Positions 34,340-44,952 of a stretch of 64,000 nucleotides of DNA are shown piece after piece (the first letter of the stretch is position 1; every line of letters begins with the position of its first letter). The DNA is taken from NCBI GenBank assembly GCA_009363875.1, contig CM018680.1:10053426-10117425 (forward strand), read 5' to 3'. Under the pieces are notes generated by a model that saw nothing but the letters and a program-made list of their open reading frames with translations, was not told where the DNA came from and did no database searches. The position numbers and the translations under genes are program-made. This stretch comes from Mikania micrantha. Taxonomy: Eukaryota > Streptophyta > Magnoliopsida > Asterales > Asteraceae.

Positions 34340-34735
34340 TTCCGGTAAAGACCCAAACCTCATTAACATCACATGTAATATCCACATCGGTATGCTTATG
34401 TATAGGGCATACCCCTGAGTCGAGCCTACAAACTCGCCAAACGCCATCCCACCACATACTAATACGCATATGACATTGTTGTTAATGATAATTAGGCATT
34501 TTTACCTAACACACCCTTCCATTTACGATAGTTCAAATGTACACTCAAAATATTTGTTAAACTCTCGGGTAACAACCTTAATCTCATTAACATCACATGT
34601 ATCATCCAAATCGGTATGCTTATGTATAGGGCATACCCCTGAGTCGAGCCTACAAACCCGCCCAGACGCCATCCCACCACATACTAATCCACATAGGACA
34701 TTGGTGTTAATGATAATTAAGCGTTTTATCCCTAC
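34340..34735. repeat. Two-copy tandem duplication within the family-A LTR
   Basis: The block containing TCGGTATGCTTATGTATAGG, GAGTCGAGCCTACAAAC and CCATCCCACCACATACTAAT occurs twice with a period of about 224. It is also doubled in the LTR at 44953-48765 but single in the outer LTR (about 55900-56040). Confidence 0.8.
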
Positions 34736-35039
34736 CAATAGCTTGCTTGTTCATCAGTTCTTTGTTCCTGTAAATACAATAATTTGGAATCTATGTTGAT
34801 TCCTCAAGTTCATCACAATAATGATCAACCACAGTATTTGTAGAACAGTTATAAATGCTTAATTAAATAAAAAAATAAACATTTAATAAAATCTAAGTCC
34901 TAATGATTGGGCCTTGGTCAACTCGAGTAGACTAGTATGTCAATCAAGGTTCTTAGTAGTTAGGGAATTCTGTAAATATCATCAAACATATGACCTACAA
35001 ATCAAACGGTCTAGCTAGGACTTCTTGAAATGTAGGATT

Positions 35040-35420
35040 TCTTGTTTCGTTCTTGATTCGTTGTGTTGGCATATGTTATCTCTGATATTTCCCAGATTTT
35101 CCCTTGAAAATGATTTTTTGATTCGTCTGATTCTGTCACAAGATGTACTTGATTCGTTGATCATGGAATACTAGATTCGTTGATCAAATGTACTCTTGAT
35201 TCGTTGTTCATCAAACACTTGATTTGTTGAACATCGAATATTAACTTTGCAAAGATAGTTTCGTTTGATTCGTTGAACTTCCCCACTTGTTTTGTCAAAA
35301 TAGTTTCGTTTGATTCGTCGAAATCACCCACTTGATTCGTCAAAATGTCTTGTTTTGATTCGTTGAAATGACACACTTGTTTCGTCAAAATGTTTCGTTT
35401 GATTAGTTGAAATGTTTAGT
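35040..35420. repeat. GATTCGTT(GA) array in the family-A LTR
   Basis: At least twelve GATTCGTTGA/GATTCGTCGA-like words. The right part is a 45-55 bp tandem repeat (TTTCGTTTGATTCGT, then CACTTGTTTTGTCAAAAT). Repeated at 46090-46470. Confidence 0.8.
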
Positions 35421-36459
35421 TTAACCCAATTATCCACTTAAATTATAAGTAGATGAATTTAGTAAAACCTGCATAAAATTCACCTAGACATGATTCTAGG
35501 TTAACAATTTACATATAAAAGCATATGTTAAATAAAAGCATTTAAGTAAACAATTTAAACAAACAGTTTACGCATGCTTCTCAGCCCCGCGTTTTAAAAC
35601 AAAATGTTAGAAAAGGGGCAATGAACTCACCTGTGTTGATGTCTAATGTTCTATCACAAAATGCGCACTCTTGCTGTAACTTAGGTTTCTTCGGTTCCTG
35701 AGTTGTTTTATAAGAGTTTGAATACGATAAGTATACGTAATAATCGTCGCACCTAAGGTTTAGTCTGAGTGTGTGTAACTAAGTGTCCTACTTTACCAAG
35801 TGATTTTATGATTTAATCTAACTTAGTTACCCTTTTATGACCCAATCCCATAACTAGTTATAGAAACTTACATTTAAATTTTCACAAAATTTGGGCAGAG
35901 TTTCCTTTGTTTTTAGTCCAAATCCAGACAATTATATTGTCTATTTCCAACAATTTCCAAATCATTTAATCATATCAAGTTCCTAAAACATTTAAAATAG
36001 AACTCCATTTAGTTTAGAAATCTTAGAAAATCATTTCATTTTATTACAATTTTCATTATTTTAGATTAATTTAACAATAGCATGTGATGGGCTTTACTAA
36101 GCCCCTTGGGCCAACTTAGACCCAAATGACAATCTTTGATTTCCTTGCTTTGCTCCCAATTTTTTAATGAAAATCCCAAGAGTGTTCCACTAATTAAAAT
36201 GAGTGTGACACTTAGGTTGCATTGTTAATGTTCAAAAGAATGCTTTGTTATGAATTAATAATTAGTCCATAATCATTAAGATAGTCTTGATAGACTTCTC
36301 ATGTATTCACATTGAATTCCATGCATGCACCTTATAAAATCAATCCTCATGAAAACCCTAGGTTGGCGGTGAGTTATACATTTCCTAGGTTCTTACTACT
36401 AGCTTTGATGATCCTTGATCCAACCTTAACCAAATTTTAACAACATTTAGGTTCATCCT

Positions 36460-37015
36460 TCAATTAGAGTAGCGAACCTATTGCCATCTCCCTAAGGTTC
36501 GGCTGGGTTCTAATAATACAAGGTTCGCCTGAGTTGGCACCATGTAGGGTTCGGCTGTTAAAGGTTCGGTTGAGAAGGCTTTAGGTTAGGTTCTGGGTTC
36601 GTTGCTCCATGGTTCGTTAGCCGAAGGTTCACCTAAACCATGATAGATTCGCCCAATTAAGGAGGTTTGTGCCAGGGTTCGCCAACCCAATGGTTCATGA
36701 CCTGTTAGGTTCGCTAGAAGGGAAAGGTTCGTGGTTCTAGGGTTTGCATGGCCATGGTTCGGCCATCAAGGTTCGTCTCCTCTTATAGGTTCGTCTGGCA
36801 TCTGAAACTCTTCATCCTAGGTTCGGCTAGTGTAGAAGGTTCGGTCAGTGTTGATGAAAGTAGCAGGTAGCCACAGGTTCGCAGTAGGCATCAGGGTTCG
36901 TGAATCAGAGGGTTGCAGGGTTCGTTGCAGCAAATGAAGGTTCGGCTAAGTTTGTATAGGTTCGGCAGGTTGTTAAGGAAAAGGTTCGGCCGATGGCAGC
37001 CCCTAGCGAACCTGT
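36460..37015. repeat. GGTTCG(G/C/T) array in the family-A LTR
   Basis: About 25-30 GGTTCGGC, GGTTCGCC, GGTTCGTC or GGTTCGTG words at irregular spacing of 10-30 bases. Repeated at 47510-48065; a decayed version lies at 10590-11010. Confidence 0.85.
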
Positions 37016-37748
37016 ATCATCATTCTAATCATTCACTCTAACCTGTTAAAATCAATATCCAATGCCTATTAATTGTTTCCAGTAACTTGTTACGTGCTTT
37101 CTAAGGGTATATGTAGATTAAAACAACACCATTACAAAAGGGTTCTTACACCACTAAAAACCGAGAATATGCTTAAGATTTACCTCCAGGTGACGGATGG
37201 AAACGTAAAATCCTTGTACTTCCTTGATCTACGCAGCAAGAGGAACGTTTTGACACCAATTATGCTCGAATCCGACTAGAATTTGGCTCCAAATCTTAGA
37301 GAGAAGGTTAACTTGCTAGTGAGAGAAAGCTAGAGAGAGAGAGAAACGAGATTGGAGTGAGAGAGAGGTTGGTGGTGATGGTTATGGCATTTAATGCCAT
37401 ATCAAAGGCTTCACATTACCCAGTTCGTTCGGTCTCGTTCGGTTTTGCGAAAAATGCCTTTTCGCAAGGTTTTCGCGATAAAACGACACGGTTTATAAAA
37501 ATAGGATTTATAAAATTATTCTAAGTTGTGATTCCTATTTCTGAATTTTGTTTCTGTTAAATGTTTCTGAATTTGTTTTATGATGACACAAAATGATAAT
37601 GATAAAAGATATGAATATGAAACGTACTGAAATGTATATGATTCGTACCTGTTTACTGTTCATGTCACTGTTTAAGATCACTGTTCCAGTGACGGTTCCG
37701 GCACTGATGTTACAGTCTCCCCTTGTTAGAAAAATTTCGTCCCGAAAT

Positions 37749-40673
37749 TTAAGAGTTGTTATCGGGTACAGCTTCCTCTTTAAACAGTTGGGGATACTTT
37801 GACTTCATGTGATCTTCACGTTCCCAAGTAAACTCGGGTCCGCGTCTTGAATTCCATCTAACCTTTACAATCGGAACACGGCTTCGCCTCAGTTGTTTAA
37901 CCTTGCGATCCATAATCTCCAAAGGTTCTTCTATGAAATGTAACTGTTCATCCACTTGAATCTCTTCAACTGGAATGATGAGTGATTCGTCAGCAAGGCA
38001 TTTCTTTAAGTTTGAGACGTGAAACACGTCGTGCACACCGCTGAGCTCATCTGGTAACCCTAGTCGATACGCGACAGGACCAATACGTTCGATGATCTCG
38101 AACGGTCCCACATATCGTGGTGCCAACTTGCCTTTCTTTCCAAAGCGTACAACACCTTTCCATGGGGATACCTTCAACATTACCTGGTCTCCCACTTGAA
38201 ATTCCAATGGCTTGCGCCGTTTGTCGGCGTAGCTCTTTTGTCTGCTCCTTGTTGCTTGTAATCTTCTTTGAATTTGAGCAATCTTGTCAGTGGTTTCCTG
38301 AATAAGTTCGGGCCCAGTTATTCGATTGTCTCCAACTTCAGTCCAACAAATCGATGATCGACATTTCCGGCCATAAAGAGCCTCGAATGGTGCACATCCG
38401 ATACTGCTATGGTAACTGTTATTGTAGGAGAACTCGATCAGTGGCAAATGGGAATCCCAGTTCCCACCGAAGTCCAATACACAGGTTCTTAACATGTCCT
38501 CTAGGGTTTGAATAGTACGTTCGCTTTGACCATCCGTTTGTGGGTGGTAAGCTGTACTCAGATTTAACTGTGTCCCTAGAGATTTCTACAGTGATTGCCA
38601 GAACCTTGATGTGAATCTGCTGTCTCTATCCGAGATAATAGACAATGGCACACCGTGACATACCACTATCTCATTGATGTATAATCTCGCCAGTTTATCC
38701 ATGGTGAAGTTCTCACGCATTGGCAAGAATTGAGCAGATTTGGTTAATCGGTCAATGACTACCCAAATGGTATCATGACCACTAGAAGTGCGGGGTAGCT
38801 TGGTAATGAAATCCATAGCTATTTGTTCCCACTTCCAGAGCGGAATCTCAGGCTGTTCCAGTAAACCAGACGGTCTCTGGTGTTCCGCCTTTACCTTCGC
38901 ACACGTTAGACATTGACCGACATATTCGGCTATGTCTTTCTTCATTCTAGGCCACCAATAAAATCCACGCAAGTCTTGGTATATTTTATCAGCGCTAGGA
39001 TGAACAGAGTATTTGGTCTTGTGTGCCTCATCGAAGATAACTTTTCTCAATTCATCTACCGCCGGGATCCATATACGTTCTCGGTAGTAGATCATTCCAT
39101 CAGGCTTCGTGTCGAACTGTTTTTCTGCTCCGTAATCAAGTTCCTTCTTCAGATTACCTCGGTCGAGTGCTTTTTGTTGCGCTTGTATAATCTTGTCACT
39201 CAAACTGGTCTGCACGGTTATCCCCATTGCTCTAACACGTAGGGGTTTGACCCGTTCCTTCCGGCTCAAGGCATCAGCTACAACGTTCGCCTTTCCCGGA
39301 TGGTACTTGATCACACAATCGTAATCATTCAGAAGTTCTACCCAACGGCGTTGTCGCATGTTGAGCTCCTTCTGATCAAAGATGTGCTGCAGACTTTTGT
39401 GATCAGTGAATATGGTACACTTGGTGCCATATAAGTAATGTCTCCAAATCTTCAAGGCGAAGATTACTGCTCCCAATTCAAGATCATGAGTAGTATAGTT
39501 CTTCTCATGAACCTTTAACTGTCTTGAAGCATAAGCAATAACTTTGTCACGTTGCATTAGTACACAGCCTAGTCCCTGATGGGAGGCATCACAGTATACA
39601 ACAAAGTCATCGCATCCTTCTGGGAGAGATAGGATCGGAGCATTACACAATCTTTGTTTTAAGGTCCAGAAAGCATCTTCTTGTTTCTGTTCCCAGACAA
39701 ACGGTTCACTTTTCTGGGTTAGCTTAGTGAGAGGCAAAGCTATTTTAGAGAAGTTTGAGATAAACCTTCTATAATAACCCGCCAATCCCAGAAAAGACCA
39801 TATCTCTGTCGGTGTCTTCGGAGTGTCCCAGTTCTTTATCGCTTCAATCTTGGCGGGATCTACGTGTATTCCCTCGCTGTTGACTACGTGACCCAGAAAT
39901 TGAATTTCTCTTAACCAAAATTCATATTTAGAGAACTTGGTATAAAGTTTCTGTTCTTTCAACAGCTCCAAGATTTTTCTAAGGTGTTGTTCATGATCTG
40001 CTTTGCTCTTAGAATATATCAGGATGTCATCAATAAAGACAATGACAAACTGATCTAGATACGGCTTGCACACTCGGTTCATGAGATCCATGAAAACCGC
40101 TGGTGCATTTGTCAATCCGAAAGGCATCACCATGAATTCATAATGCCCGTATCTGGTTCAGAAGGCCATTTTCGGTATGTCTTCGTCTTGAACTCTAAGC
40201 TGATGATATCCAGACCGCAAGTCAATCTTTGAGAAGTATTGAGCTCCTTGCAGTTGGTCAAACAAATCATCAATCCTCGAAAATGGATACCGATTCTTGA
40301 TGGTCAGTTTGTTCAGCTCCCTGTAGTCTATGCACATTCTGAACGATCCGTCCTTCTTTTTCACGAATAAAACCGGAGCTCCCCAAGGTGAGTAGCTCGG
40401 TCTGATGAAGCCTTTATCAAGTAGCTCCTCTAACTGATTAGACAATTCCTGCATCTCTGAAGGTGCTAACCTGTAAGGAGATTTAGCAACATGAGTTGCT
40501 CCAGGAACTAAGTTAATACGAAATTCTACCGGTCGCGCAGGTGGCAAACCAGGCAGATCTTCAGGAAATACTTCTGGATATTCTTTCACCATAGGTACAT
40601 CTTGATTCTTTTTCTGTCCTTCTCCTTTTCCACCACATGAGCCAAGAACGCAACGCACCGCTTCTGTAGACAT
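37749..40673 (-). pseudogene. Gypsy pol, copy 1: RT, RNase H, integrase, chromodomain-like tail
   Basis: RT from about 40560 (VEFRINLVPGATHVAKSPYR; YRELNKLTIKNRYPFSRIDD; the KIDLRSGYHQLRV motif; then VMPFGLTNAPAVFMDLMNRV and the catalytic FVIVFIDDILIYS). RNase H follows (VYCDASHQGLGCVLMQ, FTDHKSLQHIF), then the integrase HHCC zinc region (HPSADKIYQDLRGFYWWPRM, CLTCAKVKAEH), the DDE core (AMDFITKLPRTSSGHD, ISDRDSRFTSRFW), SYNNSYHSSIGCAPFEALYG, and the tail VRWNSRRGPEFTWERED before the stop at 37749. Two stops interrupt it: TGA where RT normally has an Arg after KMAF (about 40156), and TAG after FWQSL (about 38590). Both are C-to-T type changes and both are present in copy 2. The tail suggests a Tekay/Del chromovirus. 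Confidence 0.95.
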
Positions 40674-42500
40674 TTACGTGCTTTTATGCAAGAAATAATT
40701 TTGACACTGCTTTTTGCTCGATCCCCTTTAACTTCCAATACGCGATCACTTGACAATGGAACGCGAAGCAGCTTTTCAGAACAGATGACTTTCACTCGAT
40801 TAGAGGATAGCCAATCCATTCCGACTATGATGTCGAAACTACCCAACTCCATTGGTATCAAATCAATGGTAAATGTATGACCGTTAAGGGTCAATGGGCA
40901 ATTCCTATAAACTGTACTAACTGTGATCTGTTTCCCATTAGCTACTTCTATGATGTAAGGGGAATCTAGCTGTTCCTCTATAGAATCTAATTGGCATGCA
41001 AAATCGGTTGAGATAAAACTCTGATCTGCACCAGTATCAAATAGAACAGATGCATAAAAGTCATGTAAGAGAAACGTACCAGTGACCACATTTGGGTCCT
41101 GGCGTGCAGCTGGTGCTCCGATGGCAAAGGCTCGTCCACGGGGTGCTTGAACTGCTGGTTGTGTCTTCTTTGGGCAGTTCTTCGCAAAGTGGCCTTGTTC
41201 GCCACAGTTATAGCATCCACCGTTGTTCTGATTAGCTGGTGGAGGGAGAGCCAAAGCAGCGTTGTTGACTGCTTGGTTAGGTGTCATCCGGCAGTGTTAG
41301 ACCCAATGGCCCTTTCTTCCACATCCCGTGCATTGCTGCTTGGTGGAGTGTTAGCAATATGATGATTCTGACACTTGGCACACAAAGGAAACGTGCCAGT
41401 GTAGGGTTTGCGGTTAGGGTTTTGTGGTGGTGCTGCTACTTGTTGAAGAGGTGTGGCCACCGTGTAGTTCTTGATGGTCTTCTGTTTCTTCTTATGATGG
41501 TGGTGGGGTTTCTTTGAAGACTCAGCTTTGTTCTTGTTGGGCTCAGCCTCCTTCTTTAGAACTTCAGAGGCTACCATAAGGTCAGTGAGTTTCCTGGACA
41601 ATCTCAATGCAGACTCGACAGTGGTAGGGTTGGCTGAAACAACCATGCCCTGAATGCAGACGGGAAGTCCGCTTACATATCTGTCTATCCTCTTCTCTAA
41701 AGTTGGCACCATGTCTGGCACCAAAGCAACTAACTCGTGGTAACGAGTAGTGTACCCCATGTGATCAGCCCCTTTCATCACATGGTTGGATAGGTCAACC
41801 TCCAGTTTTTGCAACTCGTTCTTGGGGCAGAACTCTGTTCTCAGCAATGTCTTGAAATCTTCCCATGGCATGGCCATAGCTTCTTCTCTTCCTCTAGCAT
41901 TGATTTGACCATTCCACCAAGTCAAAGCCCGCTTATTGAATGTTCCAGCTGAATAGCGGACTTTGTGGTGCTCTGGACAATTACAGAGATCCAGAGTAGC
42001 TTCTATCTTTTCAATCCATTGGATTAATCCAACGGCTCCTTCAGACCCACTAAAACTGGGTGGCTTGCTGAGAGGCCCCGAGCCCCCTCAGTTGGCAAAC
42101 ATCAAACCCATACTTTTTAAAACATATTTACATTACTATAGCAGGGGAATTTAAGGCGATTACATAAAATATTATACAAACCTAAACAAACATTAATACA
42201 TAGTTCATTTCTTTATTAGGTTTATAACATAGCCAGTCTATGCCAGGGGTAGTCTTCAACATATGCCATGAGCCCTCCCGGTCTCCTTTCTCAAACTATT
42301 CAACCAGATATGCATGTAAAACAAGTCAGCTTTACGCTGGTGAGTTCTAAGTTCATTTCTTAGAAAAATCCTTATTCATACATGCCATCATATAGCATAA
42401 ACCAAATACATAACATACCTGTTCTCGTATCATAATTTCATAACATACATAACATCGTAACATAATTACATAACATACATACCATCATAACATCATTCAT

Positions 42501-43119
42501 ACGGTGAATGAACTTCACCGTCAACTGCTGACCCTGAAGTCAAACAGGCTTGTGCAACACAAGGCTCTTAAACTATCAACTCGCAGCTGATAACTCATAC
42601 ATGTATAAGATTTCTTTAACACTATCAACGCGCAGCTGATAAATCAAGCATGCCTAAGATTTCTTTAACTGAACTGGCGACACACAGTCGGCAGGCCTAT
42701 GTTTCCACAGGACTCTTTAACCATCAACCGAAATTGACGGCTCATACCGGTATAAGACTTCTTTACAGATATCATTCATACACAATATGGTTTAAATCAT
42801 TTATACCATCATCATCATAAACGGCTCCTTTTACCGTAGTGTTCAAGTTTTGCCCAACCGCAGCCAGCAAAACCTCATTTCCTACTCAACCTCGGTTGAG
42901 TCCTTTAAAATCATTTCTTCTCAACCGCAGTTGAGACTTTAAAACATTCATTATATTTCAGCTGAGATTCTTAAAATCATTTATTTCTCAATCATCATTG
43001 AGACTTAACATATTCATTACATCTCTGCTGAAATTCTTAAAATCATTTACTTCTCAACCATAGTTGAGACTTAAAACATTCTTTATCTGAAAACATACTT
43101 TACCTGACCATAATCAGGT
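42501..43119. repeat. Short hairpin array in LTR C
   Basis: Perfect stems with varying loops: ACGGTGAA/TTCACCGT (42501-42521), CTTGTG/CACAAG (42549-42563), CTCAAC/GTTGAG (42885-42900, 42920-42935 and 43053-43068), CTCAAT/ATTGAG (42987-43002), ACCTGA/TCAGGT (43102-43119). The last CTCAAY units are in a 66-bp tandem register. Confidence 0.85.
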
Positions 43120-44107
43120 TAAAATCAATTTCATACAATAAATTTATACATACATACAATCATTTTCATAAAATAACTTTATAACATGCATATCAGTCCA
43201 AAATGATAAAACGTTTAAAACAGGGCTATAAGAACTCACTTGATATCTTACGGTAGCAAGATTTCTCGTAAACTGGTACTAATGGTGTAACTCTGCATCA
43301 GTTTACACTTAATAAGTTATTTATGTTTTAACCTACTGATTAAATCTTTTCTGAACGTTCAATGTCAAAGACATTGCCTTGAAAGTCATCAAATAGTTAA
43401 TGTTGTTGATTATAATGCTAAAACAGTTCCTAGACAGATTAATGGCTTAGAAATGATCAATCCTTATCATTGATTACCCATATATCATGAAACATCACAA
43501 TGTAGTCTTAGGATAGGTTTAATAACCATGTTTAACATACTAATCTGACTGCTATCATAAACATCAGATAATCGTTCCAATGAGTATGTTAATGATTGTG
43601 ATTAGTTTGAAACACTTAGATTTAACCTTTTCATTTCAAAGATTAACCAAGCTAATCACCTACATTGTCATAATCAAATGGATTAAACCATTATAATCAT
43701 AGTTGTGATTTCATGCAAATCGGGCATTACAACGGATCAAAACAAGGATTTAACAGTTAGAACATCGTGTTCTTCATTTCTAATCAATCCTAGCCATCAT
43801 CTAGGCAATAATCAACAATCCTAACTATGTCATTACGTTCAAAATCAAGATCTAATCAATAAAAATTGAACTAGAAGGCTAAAACGAATCATTACCTAAT
43901 CTGACGAGTTTCTGCGGGTAAAACAATCATCAGAACTTATAAACACGTTCCCTGGTACGATCCGTGGACTCTGGCAGCTTCAAGTTTGAGTTTGGATGAT
44001 GAAAAACTCGTCAGGTGGTGTTCTTGAGCGAGTATGTTCGAGATGTGTATAAAATTTTAATTTTCTGCATGATCTGATGAAGAGATATGATCCACTGCAC
44101 CGCCTCA

Positions 44108-44237
44108 CTCGTCGCGTACCGCGACGAGGAGCCAAATAGGGCTTCGCATACCGCGAAGAAATCCGGAAGATTTCAGATATTTTGGTCCATCGCGTACCGC
44201 GAAGGATCCTCAACCTCTTCGTCGCGTACCGCGACGA
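44108..44237. repeat. RTACC-loop hairpins in LTR C
   Basis: Stem CTCGTCGC/GCGACGAG with loop GTACC (44108-44128); CTTCGC/GCGAAG with loop ATACC (44142-44158); CGC/GCG with loop GTACC (about 44190-44200); TCGTCGC/GCGACGA with loop GTACC (44219-44237). Confidence 0.85.
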
Positions 44238-44936
44238 GTCCAAAAATTCTATACTTTGAGTTTTTTCTTTGTTTCGCGATTCCGGACAATCCGTAACTCC
44301 GTTTCGCGCACGGTATTCGCCCATGTTCACCATTTCCCACTTACTATCATCCTGTAATAATTTTAGTTGTCAAGTCAATGTGGATTTCATACACGATCAA
44401 CTATGCTAATTCTTCGGTTGTTACACTTGCATCCCACAAATGATTTGTAGGAGTAGTTTGATGAACCACCAGTATTTCCACTAGTTTCCCCTGATGAGTT
44501 GCCAGTGTTGTTGATTTTGTTGCGGAGACGGAGGAACATCTCCGGTATCGCCTCCTTCATTTGGTTGGTCATCTGGTTACTCAGAAAAGTCATCATGGCG
44601 ATAGTGGCAGGATCCATTATCGGTGTTGTGCTCGAGGTAGATGGTTGAGTGATCAAAGGAGGAGGAGGGGGTGGAGGAGGTGGTGGTGGTGAATCATTTG
44701 GTGACGGTGTGGAGGAGTGTGGAGCCAAGTCTTGTGGTGGTAGAGGTAACAAGGGAGGCTGTCTTCTCGGCGGCATTCTGATCATAACCAATAAAGTTAT
44801 CGGTTAGTGCAATGATCAAATACAGAAGACAGTATGCAAGAATTTCCTAAGTCCTGTTTTATCTATATGTAGGGTCCCTAGGTTATAGTCTAGGCCAAAC
44901 CATTTAAATAAGTGACCTATATTTTTCTATAACCAT

Positions 44937-44949
44937 GGCTCTGATACCA
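44937..44949 (-). promoter_or_regulatory. Gypsy primer binding site (initiator Met tRNA)
   Basis: TGGTATCAGAGCC on the minus strand three bases after the LTR at 44953. Confidence 0.9.
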
Positions 44950-44952
44950 ATC

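Larger units (their letters stand above)
33903..37714 (-). repeat. Gypsy family-A 3' LTR (3812 bp)
   Basis: TGTCACACCCCG start and GATGTTACA end on the plus strand; the minus-strand purine tract CTAACAAGGGGAGAC abuts at 37715-37729. It holds a 224-bp-period duplication (about 34340-34735), a GATTCGTT array (35040-35420), a GGTTCGGC array (36460-37015) and GAGAGAGA runs (37300-37370). Confidence 0.95.
42069..44425 (-). mobile_element. Solo LTR (family C) inserted in gypsy gag, 2357 bp
   Basis: Starts TGAGAGGCCCCGAG and ends CGGTTGTTACA on the plus strand, so on the minus strand it is TGTAACAACC...GGGGCCTCTCA. TSD CTTGC at 42064-42068 and 44426-44430. It is related to the solo LTR at 52452 (shared GTCAGCTTTACGCTGGTGAG near 42330, reverse of 54710-54730). 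It carries no protein-coding content. Confidence 0.92.
40586..44791 (-). pseudogene. Gypsy gag and protease, split by a solo LTR
   Basis: Gag begins MPPRRQPPLLPLPPQ near 44776 with a long proline run, MDPATIAMMTFLSNQM, and SYKSFVGCK at 44426. Reading resumes at 42068 (PPSFSGSEGAVGLIQWIEKI, then HHKVRYSAGTFNKRALTWW), across the LTR at 42069-44425. The Retrotrans_gag domain follows (TEFCPKNELQKLEVDLSNHV; GYTTRYHELVALVPDMV), then a zinc knuckle CYNCGEQGHFAKNCP (about 41225) and the protease VLFDTGADQSFIS (about 41030) with MDWLSSNRV. A frame change lies near 41285 and another near 40600. Copy 2 lacks this region. Confidence 0.9.

Noticed and set aside
35161..35388. 75-residue repeat protein (FNES..ILTKQVG) in the family-A LTR
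   Set aside because: Direct translation of the GATTCGTT array; no start context, and it lies in non-coding LTR.
44937..44949. tRNA gene from the CTGATACCA-type sequences
   Set aside because: These are primer binding sites beside LTRs; no cloverleaf is present.
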